This document shows, in pieces, positions 9,031 through 17,875 of a stretch of DNA of 64,000 bases. A model generated the notes under the pieces. That model did not search any database and was not told where the DNA came from. It saw nothing but the letters and a program-made list of their open reading frames with translations. The position numbers and the translations under genes are program-made. Within the stretch, counting starts at the first letter, position 1. Each line of letters opens with the position of its first letter. The stretch comes from Microbacterium yannicii (lineage in GTDB: Bacteria > Actinomycetota > Actinomycetes > Actinomycetales > Microbacteriaceae), in NCBI RefSeq assembly GCF_024055635.1, contig NZ_JAMXMB010000032.1, positions 124,001-188,000 of the forward strand. The letters are read 5' to 3'.

Positions 9031-9223
9031 CCACGCTTCGTCTCGCTAGCGCTCGCTCAGCGACCGGATACTCGCCGTGACCCCGTAACCCCCGACCGGT
9101 CCCCGCTGTGAGCCCCGGAACCCGGTCGAGGAGCGAGCGAGGAACGAGCGAGACGAAGCGCGGCCCACGCCCCAGGCCACGCTTCGTCTCGCTGGCGCTC
9201 GCTCAGCGACCGGATACTCGCCG
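9031..9223. repeat. Direct and inverted intergenic repeat cluster
   Basis: Two 47-bp copies (9031-9077 and 9177-9223) differ at one base; each starts CCACGCTTCGTCTCGCT and ends GGATACTCGCCG. Between them an inverted segment (9124-9160) contains AGCGAGACGAAGCG, the exact complement of 9034-9047 and 9180-9193. The repeats fill the gap between the convergent hupE-like and DUF916 genes and can fold into alternative hairpins, a likely two-way terminator. Confidence 0.75.
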
Positions 9224-9258
9224 CGATCCCGCGAACCACCGGGGCCGCGCGGTGTGGG

Positions 9259-10392
9259 TCAGTCGCCGGCGGGGGTCAGGGCCTTCGCGCGCTCCTGCTC
9301 GAGAGCCTGGGCGACGGCCTCGCTGACGCGGGCGTCCTCCTCCTGCTGCGCGGCAGCCTTCCGCTGACGGCGCCCGCGAACCAGAACCACGATCGCCACC
9401 ACGACGAGCGCCAGGATGATGAGCAGCATCCACGGCACCGCGATGCCCACACTGGTCGCACCGACCTCGGCGATCGGGGAACGGGAGCCCGCGGCATCCG
9501 TCACCGAAGGAACCACCGTGGTCGAGCCGATCAGCGCGAACAACGGGGGGACGCTCGGAACGACGACGGTCTCGGTGCGGCTCTCGCCGGGAAGCAGCTC
9601 GGCCCCGGCGTCGGCGGCGGGGGCATCCATCGCGAGCAGGCCGAAGATGCCGCTCACCTTCGAGGCGGCGGCCGCCGTGATCGCCGCGTTGCCCGTGTTG
9701 TGCAGCGTGTAGGTGACGGTGGCGTCGCCGCCTGCGAACGGGTTGAGGCCGCCGTTCCACGAGACCGACAGGTCTTCGACGGCGAGCGACGGCGTGAGCT
9801 CGCCGCCGACGCGCAGGTCGACGCGGATGCCGAGGCGACGATCGACGTTCACACCCGTGGCCGCGTCGGGTACGGTCAGCGAGGTGACGATGCCGCCGGC
9901 GTAGTCGCCGGGCGTCGCGTCGTCGGGAATCGTGACGGTGAACGGGATGCTGGCGGTCTCGCCCGCCGCGACCGTGACGGTCTGCTGATCGGGCGTGATC
10001 CAGGCGCCGATGGCGGAGGACTTCTCACCCGCGACGAGGAGCGAGAGCGCGCCGTCCTCGGAGGTGAAGCCGTCTGCGGCGTAGACCCGCAGGTCGACGG
10101 GCTGCTGACCGTGGTTGGCGACGACGATGCCGTCGCTCACCGTGCCGCCGGGGTCGATCGTGTAGCCGTAGTTGGTGCGCTCCGAGCCGAAGTTGTTCGA
10201 CGCGGTGCGGACTGTCCAGTTGACGTCGTCCGCGCCGTCGGCGGCGGCAGCGGCAGCGACGGGGATCACGGCTGCCGGTGCGGCAGCGGCTGCCGGTGCG
10301 GTGGGAAATGCGACGGCGAGCGCGACGAACAGTGCCGCGCACAGGGCGCGGGCACGATGGCGCGGTCGGGGAGAGGCGGGGCATGCGTTCAC
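9259..10392 (-). CDS. DUF916 (WxL-interacting) membrane-anchored protein
   Basis: This 377-residue protein has a signal peptide (ending near AAAAA-PAAV), an Ig-like extracellular region (WTVRTASNNFGSERTNYGYTI...VVANHGQQPVDLRVYAADGF...IPDDATPGDYAGGIVTSL), one membrane helix (WMLLIILALVVVAIVVLV) and a basic coiled tail. The N-terminal part matches DUF916, the domain that partners WxL surface proteins and binds peptidoglycan. The GTG at 10392 is chosen since signal-peptide sequence starts there. It lies downstream of the metallophosphatase gene with a strong hairpin between, so the two are probably a regulated surface pair. Confidence 0.78.
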   Translation of the reverse strand: MNACPASPRPRHRARALCAALFVALAVAFPTAPAAAAAPAAVIPVAAAAAADGADDVNWTVRTASNNFGSERTNYGYTIDPGGTVSDGIVVANHGQQPVDLRVYAADGFTSEDGALSLLVAGEKSSAIGAWITPDQQTVTVAAGETASIPFTVTIPDDATPGDYAGGIVTSLTVPDAATGVNVDRRLGIRVDLRVGGELTPSLAVEDLSVSWNGGLNPFAGGDATVTYTLHNTGNAAITAAAASKVSGIFGLLAMDAPAADAGAELLPGESRTETVVVPSVPPLFALIGSTTVVPSVTDAAGSRSPIAEVGATSVGIAVPWMLLIILALVVVAIVVLVRGRRQRKAAAQQEEDARVSEAVAQALEQERAKALTPAGD

Positions 10393-10428
10393 GGGTGGAC
10401 TTTCAGGGTGGAGCGGAAACGGGACGAT

Positions 10429-10460
10429 CCGTGGGAGAGGGGAAGCCCCCTCTCCCACGG
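10429..10460 (-). terminator. Hairpin between phosphatase and DUF916 genes
   Basis: A perfect 14-bp stem (CCGTGGGAGAGGGG with CCCCTCTCCCACGG) has a four-base loop. It lies 24 bases after the phosphatase stop and 36 before the DUF916 start. It probably ends or reduces read-through, or protects the upstream message end. Confidence 0.75.
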
Positions 10461-10483
10461 ATGTGGTGTGGCGATGAAGCTGA

Positions 10484-12460
10484 TCAGCCGGCCAGGGCGG
10501 TGATCGTCAGCGTCGCGCGGTAGCTGCCGTTCTTGGTCTCGGTCGGCAGCTTCAGGTCGAGGTCGGCGCCGAGCAGCGCCTCACCCTTGTCGTGACCCTG
10601 CAGGGCGGCGCCGAGCACGCGCTCGACCGACAGGCCGGCTCCGCCGTCGAAGCCGGAGGTGACGGCCGCGCCCGCGACCGCGCCGGCGCCCGCGGTGAGC
10701 ACCTTCGGCGTCCAGCCGAGGTAGCTGCCCGAGAACGACTTGTCGCCGTCCGAGAAGTCACCCAGCACCGAGGTCAGCGACCAGGGCGCGAGCGACGAGC
10801 GGGTGTCCGAGACCGCGATCGGGTTGATCTCGCCCGACGCCTCGAAGTAGCCGTCCTTCTCCTCGGCGGTGCCGAGGTCGACGAGACCGTTCTGGCCGTC
10901 GATCGTCCAGCCGAACTCGCCCGGGGCCGCAGTGGGGACGATGACCTGGAGGTCTTCGCCGCCATCCGCGTGGTACTGGTGGATGGTCACCGAATCGATG
11001 ACCGAGCCCACGCCGCCGACCGGGGTCGTGGAACCCTCGGTGCCGCACCAGCCCACCTTGCCGAGCTCGACGGCCGCGTTCGGCGCGTCGCACGTGCCCG
11101 AGCGGATGCCCTCGACGACCAGGGCGTCCGCCTTGACCTGGACCTTCACGTAGCTGCGCACGTGCTCCTGGTTCTGCACCGAGTTGTACCAGTAGCTCTC
11201 GGGGTTCAGCGGGTCGGCGCCGTTACCCGCGCCGCTCGTGCCGCTGTTGTCGGGCGCCGTGATGTCGTAGTACTTCGAACCCGAGGCGGAGTTCGCCGTC
11301 ATGTAGATGACGCCGCCTTCGCCGACGAAGACGTCGTTGGCGCCCGGCTGCTCGTCGGCGTTGGCCTTCTCGCCGTCCTTGATCTCGTAGCTGCGGGTGT
11401 ACACGTGGTCGTGGCCTTGCAGCACGAGGTCGACACCGAGCTTCGAGAACGTGGTCGGGAAGTCGACGCGGCGCACCTTGTTGTCGGCATCCTTCGCATG
11501 AGAGGCGGCCGAGTAGATCGAGTGGTGGTAGACGAGCACGGTGTACTTCGCGTCAGCGCCGTGGGCGTTCACGACATCGGTCACGTACTGCACGTGCGCC
11601 TCGTCGCCGCCGCCGGTCGCGTCGTTGTAGCTGTTGCTGTTCAGGTCGATGAACAGCACATCCTTGTAGATGTACCAGTAGTCGCCGCCCGACTCGGTCG
11701 CCGTGTTGCCGGCGCGGTAGTAGTCGGCCGAGTAGTCGGTGTTGGGCGTGTAGAAGTGCTGCTCGTACGCCTTGCCGCCGACATCGTGGTTGCCGATGGT
11801 CGCCGCCCACGGGTAGGACCGCAGCTGCTCGGGCGCGAGGAACGCGTCCCACTGCGCCTCGGTGTTCGCCGTCTCGACCTGGTCGCCGCCCGAGACGAGC
11901 AGCTCTGCGTTCGGGTTGGCGGTCAGTGCGACGTTCATCGTGTCCACCCATCCCGCCTGGTCGCGCGCGACGTCGCCCGACGAGCCGATCTGGGGGTCGC
12001 CGAAGAACAGGAAGTCGAAGTCGCCCTCGAACGACTGCGTCTTGAAGGAGGAGATCGTCGACCAGTTGCCGTCCGACCCCACGCGGTACGAGTACTGCGT
12101 GTTCTCCTGCAGGCCCGAGATGGTCGCGTGGCGGTTGTAGCCGCCGCTCGTCGCGATGTTCGCGGTTCCGGTGGCGGAGAAGGTCGTCACCGAGGCCACG
12201 AACTCGCCGTTCACGACCGCGGAAGTGGGGGCGACCTGAACGACCTGCGCGCTGTCGGCCGACGTGTACCAGCTGACCGTGCGCTGCGCCTCGTCCGCGC
12301 CGACGCCGAGCACGATGCCGGTGTACGACGCGGTGGTGGCCGCCTGGGCGCCGGCGGGGGCGACGAGCGCTCCGCTGAACGCCAGTGCCGCGCTGACCGC
12401 TGCGGCCGAGAGCCACAGGGCCGCGCGGCCCGAAGGCCGTGGGGTTGCTACCGAGAGCAT
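10484..12460 (-). CDS. Secreted purple-acid-type metallophosphatase with WxL-like C-terminus
   Basis: This 658-residue secreted protein has a signal peptide (to about residue 40, AGAQA-ATTA), a fibronectin-like N-domain (to ~150) and a calcineurin-like phosphatase domain with GDPQ (~155), GGDQ (~192), GNHD (~223), YHHS (~312) and GHDHVYTRS (~349). These are the metal-binding blocks of purple acid phosphatases, which hydrolyse phosphate esters outside the cell. The last ~130 residues contain WSLTS and end NGSYRATLTITALAG, resembling a WxL domain. The next gene encodes a DUF916 protein, the known WxL partner. The ATG at 12460 has GGAAG upstream. Confidence 0.85.
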   Translation of the reverse strand: MLSVATPRPSGRAALWLSAAAVSAALAFSGALVAPAGAQAATTASYTGIVLGVGADEAQRTVSWYTSADSAQVVQVAPTSAVVNGEFVASVTTFSATGTANIATSGGYNRHATISGLQENTQYSYRVGSDGNWSTISSFKTQSFEGDFDFLFFGDPQIGSSGDVARDQAGWVDTMNVALTANPNAELLVSGGDQVETANTEAQWDAFLAPEQLRSYPWAATIGNHDVGGKAYEQHFYTPNTDYSADYYRAGNTATESGGDYWYIYKDVLFIDLNSNSYNDATGGGDEAHVQYVTDVVNAHGADAKYTVLVYHHSIYSAASHAKDADNKVRRVDFPTTFSKLGVDLVLQGHDHVYTRSYEIKDGEKANADEQPGANDVFVGEGGVIYMTANSASGSKYYDITAPDNSGTSGAGNGADPLNPESYWYNSVQNQEHVRSYVKVQVKADALVVEGIRSGTCDAPNAAVELGKVGWCGTEGSTTPVGGVGSVIDSVTIHQYHADGGEDLQVIVPTAAPGEFGWTIDGQNGLVDLGTAEEKDGYFEASGEINPIAVSDTRSSLAPWSLTSVLGDFSDGDKSFSGSYLGWTPKVLTAGAGAVAGAAVTSGFDGGAGLSVERVLGAALQGHDKGEALLGADLDLKLPTETKNGSYRATLTITALAG

Positions 12461-12679
12461 TTGTCTTCCGTTCTGTATTGAACTGGATGTGGGGATGCGG
12501 CGCCGGTTCCCCGGCTCCGACAGATGAGCCTCGCGACCCCACGTGACGGTCGAGGCCCAGCACTGTGAACGGCCGGAGCCGGGCGAGCGAACACTGGGCA
12601 AACGAGGCCGTTCACGAGCAAGGCGGCAGGCGCCGTCGCGCATCCTGGAAGCATCCGCCCTCCATCCGCTAGGACGACC
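12461..12679. promoter_or_regulatory. Divergent promoter region with inverted repeat
   Basis: This gap separates the phosphatase gene (leftward) from the lipoprotein gene (rightward). It contains a widely spaced inverted pair, GTGAACGGCC (12565-12574) and GGCCGTTCAC (12606-12615). A phosphate-type regulator could use such a site, but a standard Pho box was not found. Confidence 0.3.
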
Positions 12680-13339
12680 GTGCTTCTTCGCACCCTTTCA
12701 GCGACGATCGTCGCTGCCGTGCTCCTGCTGTCGCTGACCGCCTGCGCCCATGACGAGTGGCGCTCGCCGCGCGCGGAACCCACCGCCGTCGGCACGCCGG
12801 CGGCGGGATTCCTGCCCGAGACCGAGCCCTCCCCGGAGGCGACGGTGGTGCCGGCGGATGGCTCCTGGCATGGGGTCTCGCCCTCGGCCGGCTATCGCGT
12901 GGTGCTGCTCACCAGCGGCGATGACAGCACGACCGAGACCCTCAACACCGCCGTGGAGGAGTGGGCGTCCGACGAGCACGCGTCCTTGCGGACAGTGAGG
13001 GCCGAGGACTCCGACCCCATCCCGGCCATCGTCGATGCGATGGACATGGACCCCGACCTCATCGTCAGCACCGGCGAGGCGCTGATCGACGCGCTCGCGA
13101 TGGTCAGCCCGAACCACCTCGATGTGTCGTTCCTCGTCCTCGGCGCGGAGCTGGCCGAGCCCACCTACAACGTGACCTCCGTCGACTGGACCGGAGCCGG
13201 CTTCCGCGGTGAGGGGCTCGGCTCGGCCACGCACTTCGACGAAGGCACGTTCACCCCGCAGCGCGGTGCTGCGGCGATCCGGGCAGGCACGACGGCGGTG
13301 CTCTCGGGTATGACCGGCGTCGTGCTCTGGATCGACTGA
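12680..13339 (+). CDS. Lipoprotein, BMP-like substrate-binding fold, unknown
   Basis: This 219-residue lipoprotein has the lipobox LTAC (Cys22). After a Pro/Ala-rich linker it reads GYRVVLLTSGDDSTTETLNTAVEEWASDE, DPDLIVSTGEALIDALAMVSPNHLDVSFLVLGAEL and NVTSVDWTGAGFRGEG. That order resembles half of a periplasmic-binding/BMP-type domain, where the last motif lies near the ligand. It is short for a full binding protein. It starts with GTG at 12680 after AGGACG. It is divergent from the phosphatase, and the function is not known. Confidence 0.6.
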   Translation: MLLRTLSATIVAAVLLLSLTACAHDEWRSPRAEPTAVGTPAAGFLPETEPSPEATVVPADGSWHGVSPSAGYRVVLLTSGDDSTTETLNTAVEEWASDEHASLRTVRAEDSDPIPAIVDAMDMDPDLIVSTGEALIDALAMVSPNHLDVSFLVLGAELAEPTYNVTSVDWTGAGFRGEGLGSATHFDEGTFTPQRGAAAIRAGTTAVLSGMTGVVLWID

Positions 13340-13371
13340 CCGCCGGCTGGGCGGTGCCGGCTCTGAATTCC

Positions 13372-13394
13372 GGATGCCGGCGGCCGCGGCATCC
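13372..13394. terminator. Bidirectional hairpin
   Basis: GGATGCCG and CGGCATCC form a perfect 8-bp stem around a 7-base loop, midway between the convergent lipoprotein and LacI genes. The arms are the over-represented GGATGCCG octamer of this genome. Confidence 0.55.
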
Positions 13395-13424
13395 CATCGC
13401 TCACGGTTACCGGCGCCGGCGCCG

Positions 13425-14471
13425 TCAGCTCAGCGTCGACTGACGTTCTACCAGGCGGAAGTCGACCACCACCTTGCGCGGAGGAGGCTGATCGTCCTTC
13501 GCGACGCCGTCGAGGCGGAGGCGGATGCGCTCCTCGAGGAGCGCGACAGCGGCGGCGGCGACGGCCTCGCGGCCGAGGTCGATCGTGGTCAACGGCGGAC
13601 GGGAGTAGCTGGTCTCTTCGATGTTGTCGAAGCCGATGAGCTGCACATCGTCGGGCACCCGCAGGCCGCGGTCGGCCAGCGTCGACAGCGCGCCGAGTGC
13701 AAGGGTGTCGGTGAAGGCGACGACGGCGTCGGGCTTCACGCCTCGGTCGAGGATCTCGGCCATGGTCGCGGCACCTGTGGCGTGGAAGTAGTCGGGCACC
13801 CCGATGATCGCGCGGGGATCCACCTGGAGCCCGTGCTCCTCGAGCGCCTGGAGAAAGCCCTCCATGCGCAGCGTGCCGCTGCTCGTCGACTGGTCCTCCT
13901 TCGCGCCGAGCGGCACGATCGTGCGCGCTCCGCGCGCGATGACGTGCTCCGCAGCTGCCTTCGCACCCTCGACGTTGTGCATCGTCACGTGATCCACGCC
14001 GACGTCGAAGACGCGCTCGCCGAGCAGCACCATCGGGAAGTCGACGTCGAAGAGGGCGGCATCCTGCTGTCCCAAGGCCAATGGCGAGTAGATGACACCG
14101 TCGACCATCGAGCGGTAGCTGCCGTTGACGACTCGCAGTTCGCGATCCCGCTCGTCGTTCGTCTGCTGGATGAAGACCGTCAGGCCGACCGTGGCGGCCT
14201 CGCGCATGATGGTGTCGGCGAGCTCGGCGAAATAGACGCCCCGCAGGGCGGGAAGCGCGAGGGCGATGACGCCCGTACGCCCGCGGCTGAGGTTCCGCGC
14301 CGAGACGTTGACGTGGTAGTGCAGCTCGCGGATCGCGTTCCGCACGCGCTCGTCGGTCTCGGGCCGGATGTACGGGTAGCCGTTCAGCACGTTCGAGACG
14401 GTCTTGATCGACACCCCGGCAAGCTCCGCGACATCGCGGATCGTCGCGGACCCGCTCGCCTTGCGTGCCAT
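13425..14471 (-). CDS. LacI-family transcriptional regulator
   Basis: This 348-residue repressor has a helix-turn-helix (ATIRDVAELAGVSIKTVSNVLNGYPYIRPETDERV), a hinge (ARNLSRGRTGVIAL) and a periplasmic-binding-like core ending IGFDNIEETSYSRPPLTTIDLGREAVAAAAVALLEERI. It lies directly downstream of the two-domain esterase, in the same direction after a strong terminator hairpin. Two identical palindromes stand upstream of the esterase and are the obvious operators. The ATG at 14471 is the first residue before the conserved helix. Confidence 0.92.
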   Translation of the reverse strand: MARKASGSATIRDVAELAGVSIKTVSNVLNGYPYIRPETDERVRNAIRELHYHVNVSARNLSRGRTGVIALALPALRGVYFAELADTIMREAATVGLTVFIQQTNDERDRELRVVNGSYRSMVDGVIYSPLALGQQDAALFDVDFPMVLLGERVFDVGVDHVTMHNVEGAKAAAEHVIARGARTIVPLGAKEDQSTSSGTLRMEGFLQALEEHGLQVDPRAIIGVPDYFHATGAATMAEILDRGVKPDAVVAFTDTLALGALSTLADRGLRVPDDVQLIGFDNIEETSYSRPPLTTIDLGREAVAAAAVALLEERIRLRLDGVAKDDQPPPRKVVVDFRLVERQSTLS

Positions 14472-14568
14472 GGCGCTACCGCCTCCCGTCGGGTCAGTGG
14501 TCAGCGTATTACAGCGCTGCCTCGCTGCCGCTCGACCGATCACGCCGGCCCGGAGCGCGGACAGCGGA

Positions 14569-14600
14569 GTGCGGGGGCCGACGGTGGTCGGCCCCCGCAC
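14569..14600 (-). terminator. Strong terminator hairpin after esterase
   Basis: A perfect 14-bp stem (GTGCGGGGGCCGAC with GTCGGCCCCCGCAC, loop GGTG) begins 12 bases after the esterase stop. It separates this gene from lacI. Confidence 0.8.
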
Positions 14601-14611
14601 CTGTCGATCGG

Positions 14612-16816
14612 CTAGAAGAGTCGCGGCAGGAAGTCGATGAGACCCTGCCACCACACGTCGAAGCCGTGTGGCCCCGGGACCACCGTCTTCGCAACCGGGA
14701 TCCCGTTGGCGCTCATCGACGACTCGATGCCATTGATCGCGTTGACGGCGCCGGTGTCGACGTCGCCGGCGAACAGCGTGACCGACTTCGTCGTCGCGAT
14801 GGCCGTCTGGCCCCCGGGCGTCGAGGGATCGAGCGTCGCGGCGGTGAACGGCGGCGAGAACATCCCGAAGTAGCCGAACTGACCCGGGTGGTTCACCAGG
14901 GTGCCGTGCGTGAGGAACCCGCCCCACGACAGACCCGCCATCGCACGCTTCGCCGGGTCGTCCGACACGTTGTACTGCGACTTCACCAGCGGCATCACGT
15001 TGCCCGACAGCTCGTTCCAGATGTCGAAGGGCGCACCCGAGTACCCCGGCATCACCACGACCATGGGCTTGATCTTGCCCTGCGCGTAGAGGTTGTCGAG
15101 GATCTGGCTCGCGCGGCCGATCTCGGTCCAGGCCGCGTAGTTCTGCCCGAAGCCGTGGTACAGGTACAGGACGGGATACGGCTCGGCGCGGTTCGCGTCG
15201 TAGTCGACCGGCGTCCATACCTTCAGCTTCGAGGCGCCGAAGGCACCGCTGTAGTTGAGCGTCGCGAGCTCTCCGGTCTCGTCGGCTGCGGCATCCGCCA
15301 GCAGTGGCGTGCGCGTACCACCCGGGACGAACAGCTGGCTCTCGACGTTCACGACGTTCGTCGTGTCCTGAGGATCGTGGAACCCGACGCCGTTTACTTC
15401 GTAGCGCCAGTAGTAGTAGCCGTCGATCGGGCCGATCGTCGCCCGCCAGCGGTCGCCCTCCTTGGTGAGCGGGATGCGGAACCACTGCCCGTTCGGAGCC
15501 CAGTCGCCCCACAGCACGACGTCCTTCGCGTCGGCCCACTGGGTGCCGGTCTCGAAGGTGACCATGCCGTTCTCGTCGATGCTCGGGGTCGTGATGCTCC
15601 CCGCAGCGGGCGCGGTGTAGGGCTCGGTGAGCGGTGAGTGACCCTCGCTGAGGCCGTGGTCCTTGACGCTCGGCTTGAAGGCGCGCGATGCGAAGTCGCG
15701 CAGGTTCTCACGCCAGGTGTCCCAGACTCCGCCGGTCTCGGGGTGCACACCATCGAACTCGAGTCGAACGCCCGCCTGCTGAAGGGCGGTCATGGCCTCG
15801 TAGGTGCCGTTGTAGTTCTGGTCGAGCGTGTTGCCGACGTAGAACCGCAGCAGATCGGTCTTGGCATTGATCTTGCGAGCCAGGGAGGCTGTGACCGCCG
15901 TGCTGTCCGACAGGTAGCCGGAGAACGAGCCGACGGAACCGAAAACGCCGGGCTCGGCGGCCGCCACTTCGAGAGCCTGCGACGCGCCGCGCCCGATGCC
16001 GGCGATCGCGGTCTGCTTCACCTTGCTCGACACGTTGTACGCGGACTTGACGGCGGGGACGATCCCGTCCAGGAGCTCCGCCGCTGCGTCGGCGTCACCC
16101 GCGTCGGCCATCACCACGACCATCGACGAGAGGTCGCCGTTCGCCGCGAGGTTGTCGAGGATCTGGCGCGCGCGGCCGAGCTCGAGCCACTCGCGGAACG
16201 ACTGGCCCTGGTCGGAGAGCAGGTAGAGCACAGGAAGCGCCTTGGCTGCCTTGGTGGTGTAGCCCGGCGGGGTCCACACGGCCAGCGACTGCTCGGACTG
16301 GGTCACCGGCGACCGGTACGTGAGTTCGGCGACAGAGCCGCCGCCCGCGGGGACGTCGTCCATCCACGCGACCTCGGGGCCGGGGATGAAGAGGGTGTTC
16401 CAGTCGGGGTGCGATGTGACCTCGACAGGAGTGTCGGCGTTGCGGAAGGCCACCCGCGAACGGTCGGCCATGGTGGCGACGTACTGGTAGTAGTACAGGC
16501 CGGGCTGGAGCGGGCCGATGTTGGCGGAGCAGTTCGAGCCGCTCGCGTCGAGCCCCATCCGCGCCCAAGTGTTCGACGGCCCGAAATTGCCCTCGACCTC
16601 AGCACCCGCGCCCGTCGAGTTGCCGCAGGCATTCGACGGCACGCTCGACGTGGGAACGGTGAAGCGGTGGTAGATCCCCGACTGCGACTCCCACGGATCA
16701 GGAGCGGCTGAGGCGGGGGCCGCCGTCAGCGCGACGAGCGACGCGGCGAGAACGAGTCCCGTCGCTGCCCGAGCTCGAAGGCCACGCGGCCACCGAACCC
16801 CGGTTTCATTCTTCAT
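14612..16816 (-). CDS. Secreted esterase with two esterase-D-like (CE1-type) domains
   Basis: This 734-residue secreted protein has a signal peptide (ending SASA-APDP). Two alpha/beta-hydrolase domains of the feruloyl/acetyl-xylan esterase type follow, each preceded by a strand-rich module. The second has the nucleophile motif MAGLSWGGFLTHG and a late PGPHGFDVWWQGL His. At the matching place the first reads IAGIGRGASQAL, so its nucleophile Ser is missing and it is probably a binding or structural domain. The strand module containing VVLWGDWAPNGQWFRIPLTKEGDRW resembles a carbohydrate-binding/E-set fold. It is likely to cleave ester side chains on plant polysaccharide. The ATG at 16816 follows AAAGGCTG. 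LacI palindromes lie upstream. Confidence 0.82.
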   Translation of the reverse strand: MKNETGVRWPRGLRARAATGLVLAASLVALTAAPASAAPDPWESQSGIYHRFTVPTSSVPSNACGNSTGAGAEVEGNFGPSNTWARMGLDASGSNCSANIGPLQPGLYYYQYVATMADRSRVAFRNADTPVEVTSHPDWNTLFIPGPEVAWMDDVPAGGGSVAELTYRSPVTQSEQSLAVWTPPGYTTKAAKALPVLYLLSDQGQSFREWLELGRARQILDNLAANGDLSSMVVVMADAGDADAAAELLDGIVPAVKSAYNVSSKVKQTAIAGIGRGASQALEVAAAEPGVFGSVGSFSGYLSDSTAVTASLARKINAKTDLLRFYVGNTLDQNYNGTYEAMTALQQAGVRLEFDGVHPETGGVWDTWRENLRDFASRAFKPSVKDHGLSEGHSPLTEPYTAPAAGSITTPSIDENGMVTFETGTQWADAKDVVLWGDWAPNGQWFRIPLTKEGDRWRATIGPIDGYYYWRYEVNGVGFHDPQDTTNVVNVESQLFVPGGTRTPLLADAAADETGELATLNYSGAFGASKLKVWTPVDYDANRAEPYPVLYLYHGFGQNYAAWTEIGRASQILDNLYAQGKIKPMVVVMPGYSGAPFDIWNELSGNVMPLVKSQYNVSDDPAKRAMAGLSWGGFLTHGTLVNHPGQFGYFGMFSPPFTAATLDPSTPGGQTAIATTKSVTLFAGDVDTGAVNAINGIESSMSANGIPVAKTVVPGPHGFDVWWQGLIDFLPRLF

Positions 16817-16913
16817 TGAACAGCCTTTCTTCGAAGGATGCAGCGGCAACCGCGCCCCTGCTGCTCGGCGCACGCGCTCCCCACGATCAGCCGTCTACGG
16901 CTGAGCAGGCGAA

Positions 16914-16958
16914 GTAGTACACCGGTGTAGTACGTGTGAAGCTACACCGGTGTACTAC
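16914..16958. promoter_or_regulatory. Twin palindromic operators upstream of esterase
   Basis: The 12-bp perfect palindrome TACACCGGTGTA occurs twice, at 16918-16929 and 16943-16954, with centres 25 bp apart (about two and a half helical turns). Each is flanked by GTAC/CTAC-type extensions. They lie 100-140 bases before the esterase ATG. A central CG flanked by symmetric arms is the LacI-family pattern, and the LacI gene follows the esterase. Confidence 0.75.
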
Positions 16959-17077
16959 AACGTTGCAATAGCGCTCCCTGCCGAACGCGCCCGTTCAGCA
17001 ATCCGTCGCGGGCCGCAGCCCCGGCTCCTGAGCGGATCGATGCGGCGACTTTCCGATCGCGCCGCGGGCGCCGGTCG

Positions 17078-17875
17078 TCACAGTCCGTAGACCTGCACGG
17101 ATGCCGCTGCCCAGAGGTCGTCGGATCGCCCCAGCCACGCCCGCTCGACGCGATCGACCAGGCGCTCGTAGGAATCGACGCGGGCGGACATCGGCCAGTC
17201 GCTGCCGAACATCAACCGGTGCTCGCCGAACGCGTCGGATGCCGTCGCGGCGAGCGCGGCCAGACGGTCGTGATCGTCCGGCGCCGTCGCGAGGCCCGAG
17301 AACTTCGCGGCCGTGTTCGGCTCGGCGGCGCACCGCCGCAGCGACTCCTGCCATTCCCTCGTCGGCGCGCCCGCCCCCAGCCCGAGATGGCACAGGACGA
17401 ACGTCGTACGCGGGTATCGGCCGGCCAGCTGCGCCACCGCATCGAGCTGGGCAGGACGCACGAGCAGCTCGACGACGCGCCCTGAGGAGCCCGCACCCTC
17501 GCACAACACGTCCAGCCCGGGGACGTCCGACAGGTCGGCCGCACCGCCCGGAGTCGCGACCCGGATGCCGCACACCCGGTCGTTCAGCACGTCGGATGCG
17601 AGCCCGGCCCAGCCGTCGAACCCCGGCACGTACTGCAGCACCACCGCCCGCACCACAGGATCCGCAGCGGCGACCTCGAGCAGCCACTGCATCTCCGGCA
17701 GCGTGTCCCCGGCCTGGACGGCGACGGCGGCAGTGACGGGACGCGCGGCGCCGGCCGCGGCATCCCGCAACGCCGCAGGCAGCGCCACACGCGGCAGGCC
17801 CATGTCGTCCCGGAACCACGACAGCGAGAACCGCGAGGGATCCCAGAGATGGATGTGCGCGTCGACGATGCTCAT
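17078..17875 (-). CDS. Amidohydrolase family protein, sugar-lactonase-like (COG3618 type)
   Basis: This 265-residue TIM-barrel metal hydrolase has IVDAHIHLWDPSRFS at the N-terminus (His-x-His metal site), FVLCHLGLGAG in the middle and MFGSDWPMS near the end (catalytic Asp). The set fits the amidohydrolase-2 group that includes L-fuconolactone and L-rhamnonolactone lactonases. It overlaps the aldo/keto reductase stop (ATGA). Together they could oxidise a sugar to a lactone and then open it. It is last in the seven-gene sugar operon. The start at 17875 is set by MSIVDAHIHLW. Confidence 0.82.
   Translation of the reverse strand: MSIVDAHIHLWDPSRFSLSWFRDDMGLPRVALPAALRDAAAGAARPVTAAVAVQAGDTLPEMQWLLEVAAADPVVRAVVLQYVPGFDGWAGLASDVLNDRVCGIRVATPGGAADLSDVPGLDVLCEGAGSSGRVVELLVRPAQLDAVAQLAGRYPRTTFVLCHLGLGAGAPTREWQESLRRCAAEPNTAAKFSGLATAPDDHDRLAALAATASDAFGEHRLMFGSDWPMSARVDSYERLVDRVERAWLGRSDDLWAAASVQVYGL

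Noticed and set aside
13425..15539. A 704-codon frame joining LacI to upstream DNA
   Set aside because: The upstream half overlaps the esterase gene in another frame and is Arg-rich nonsense; LacI starts at 14471.
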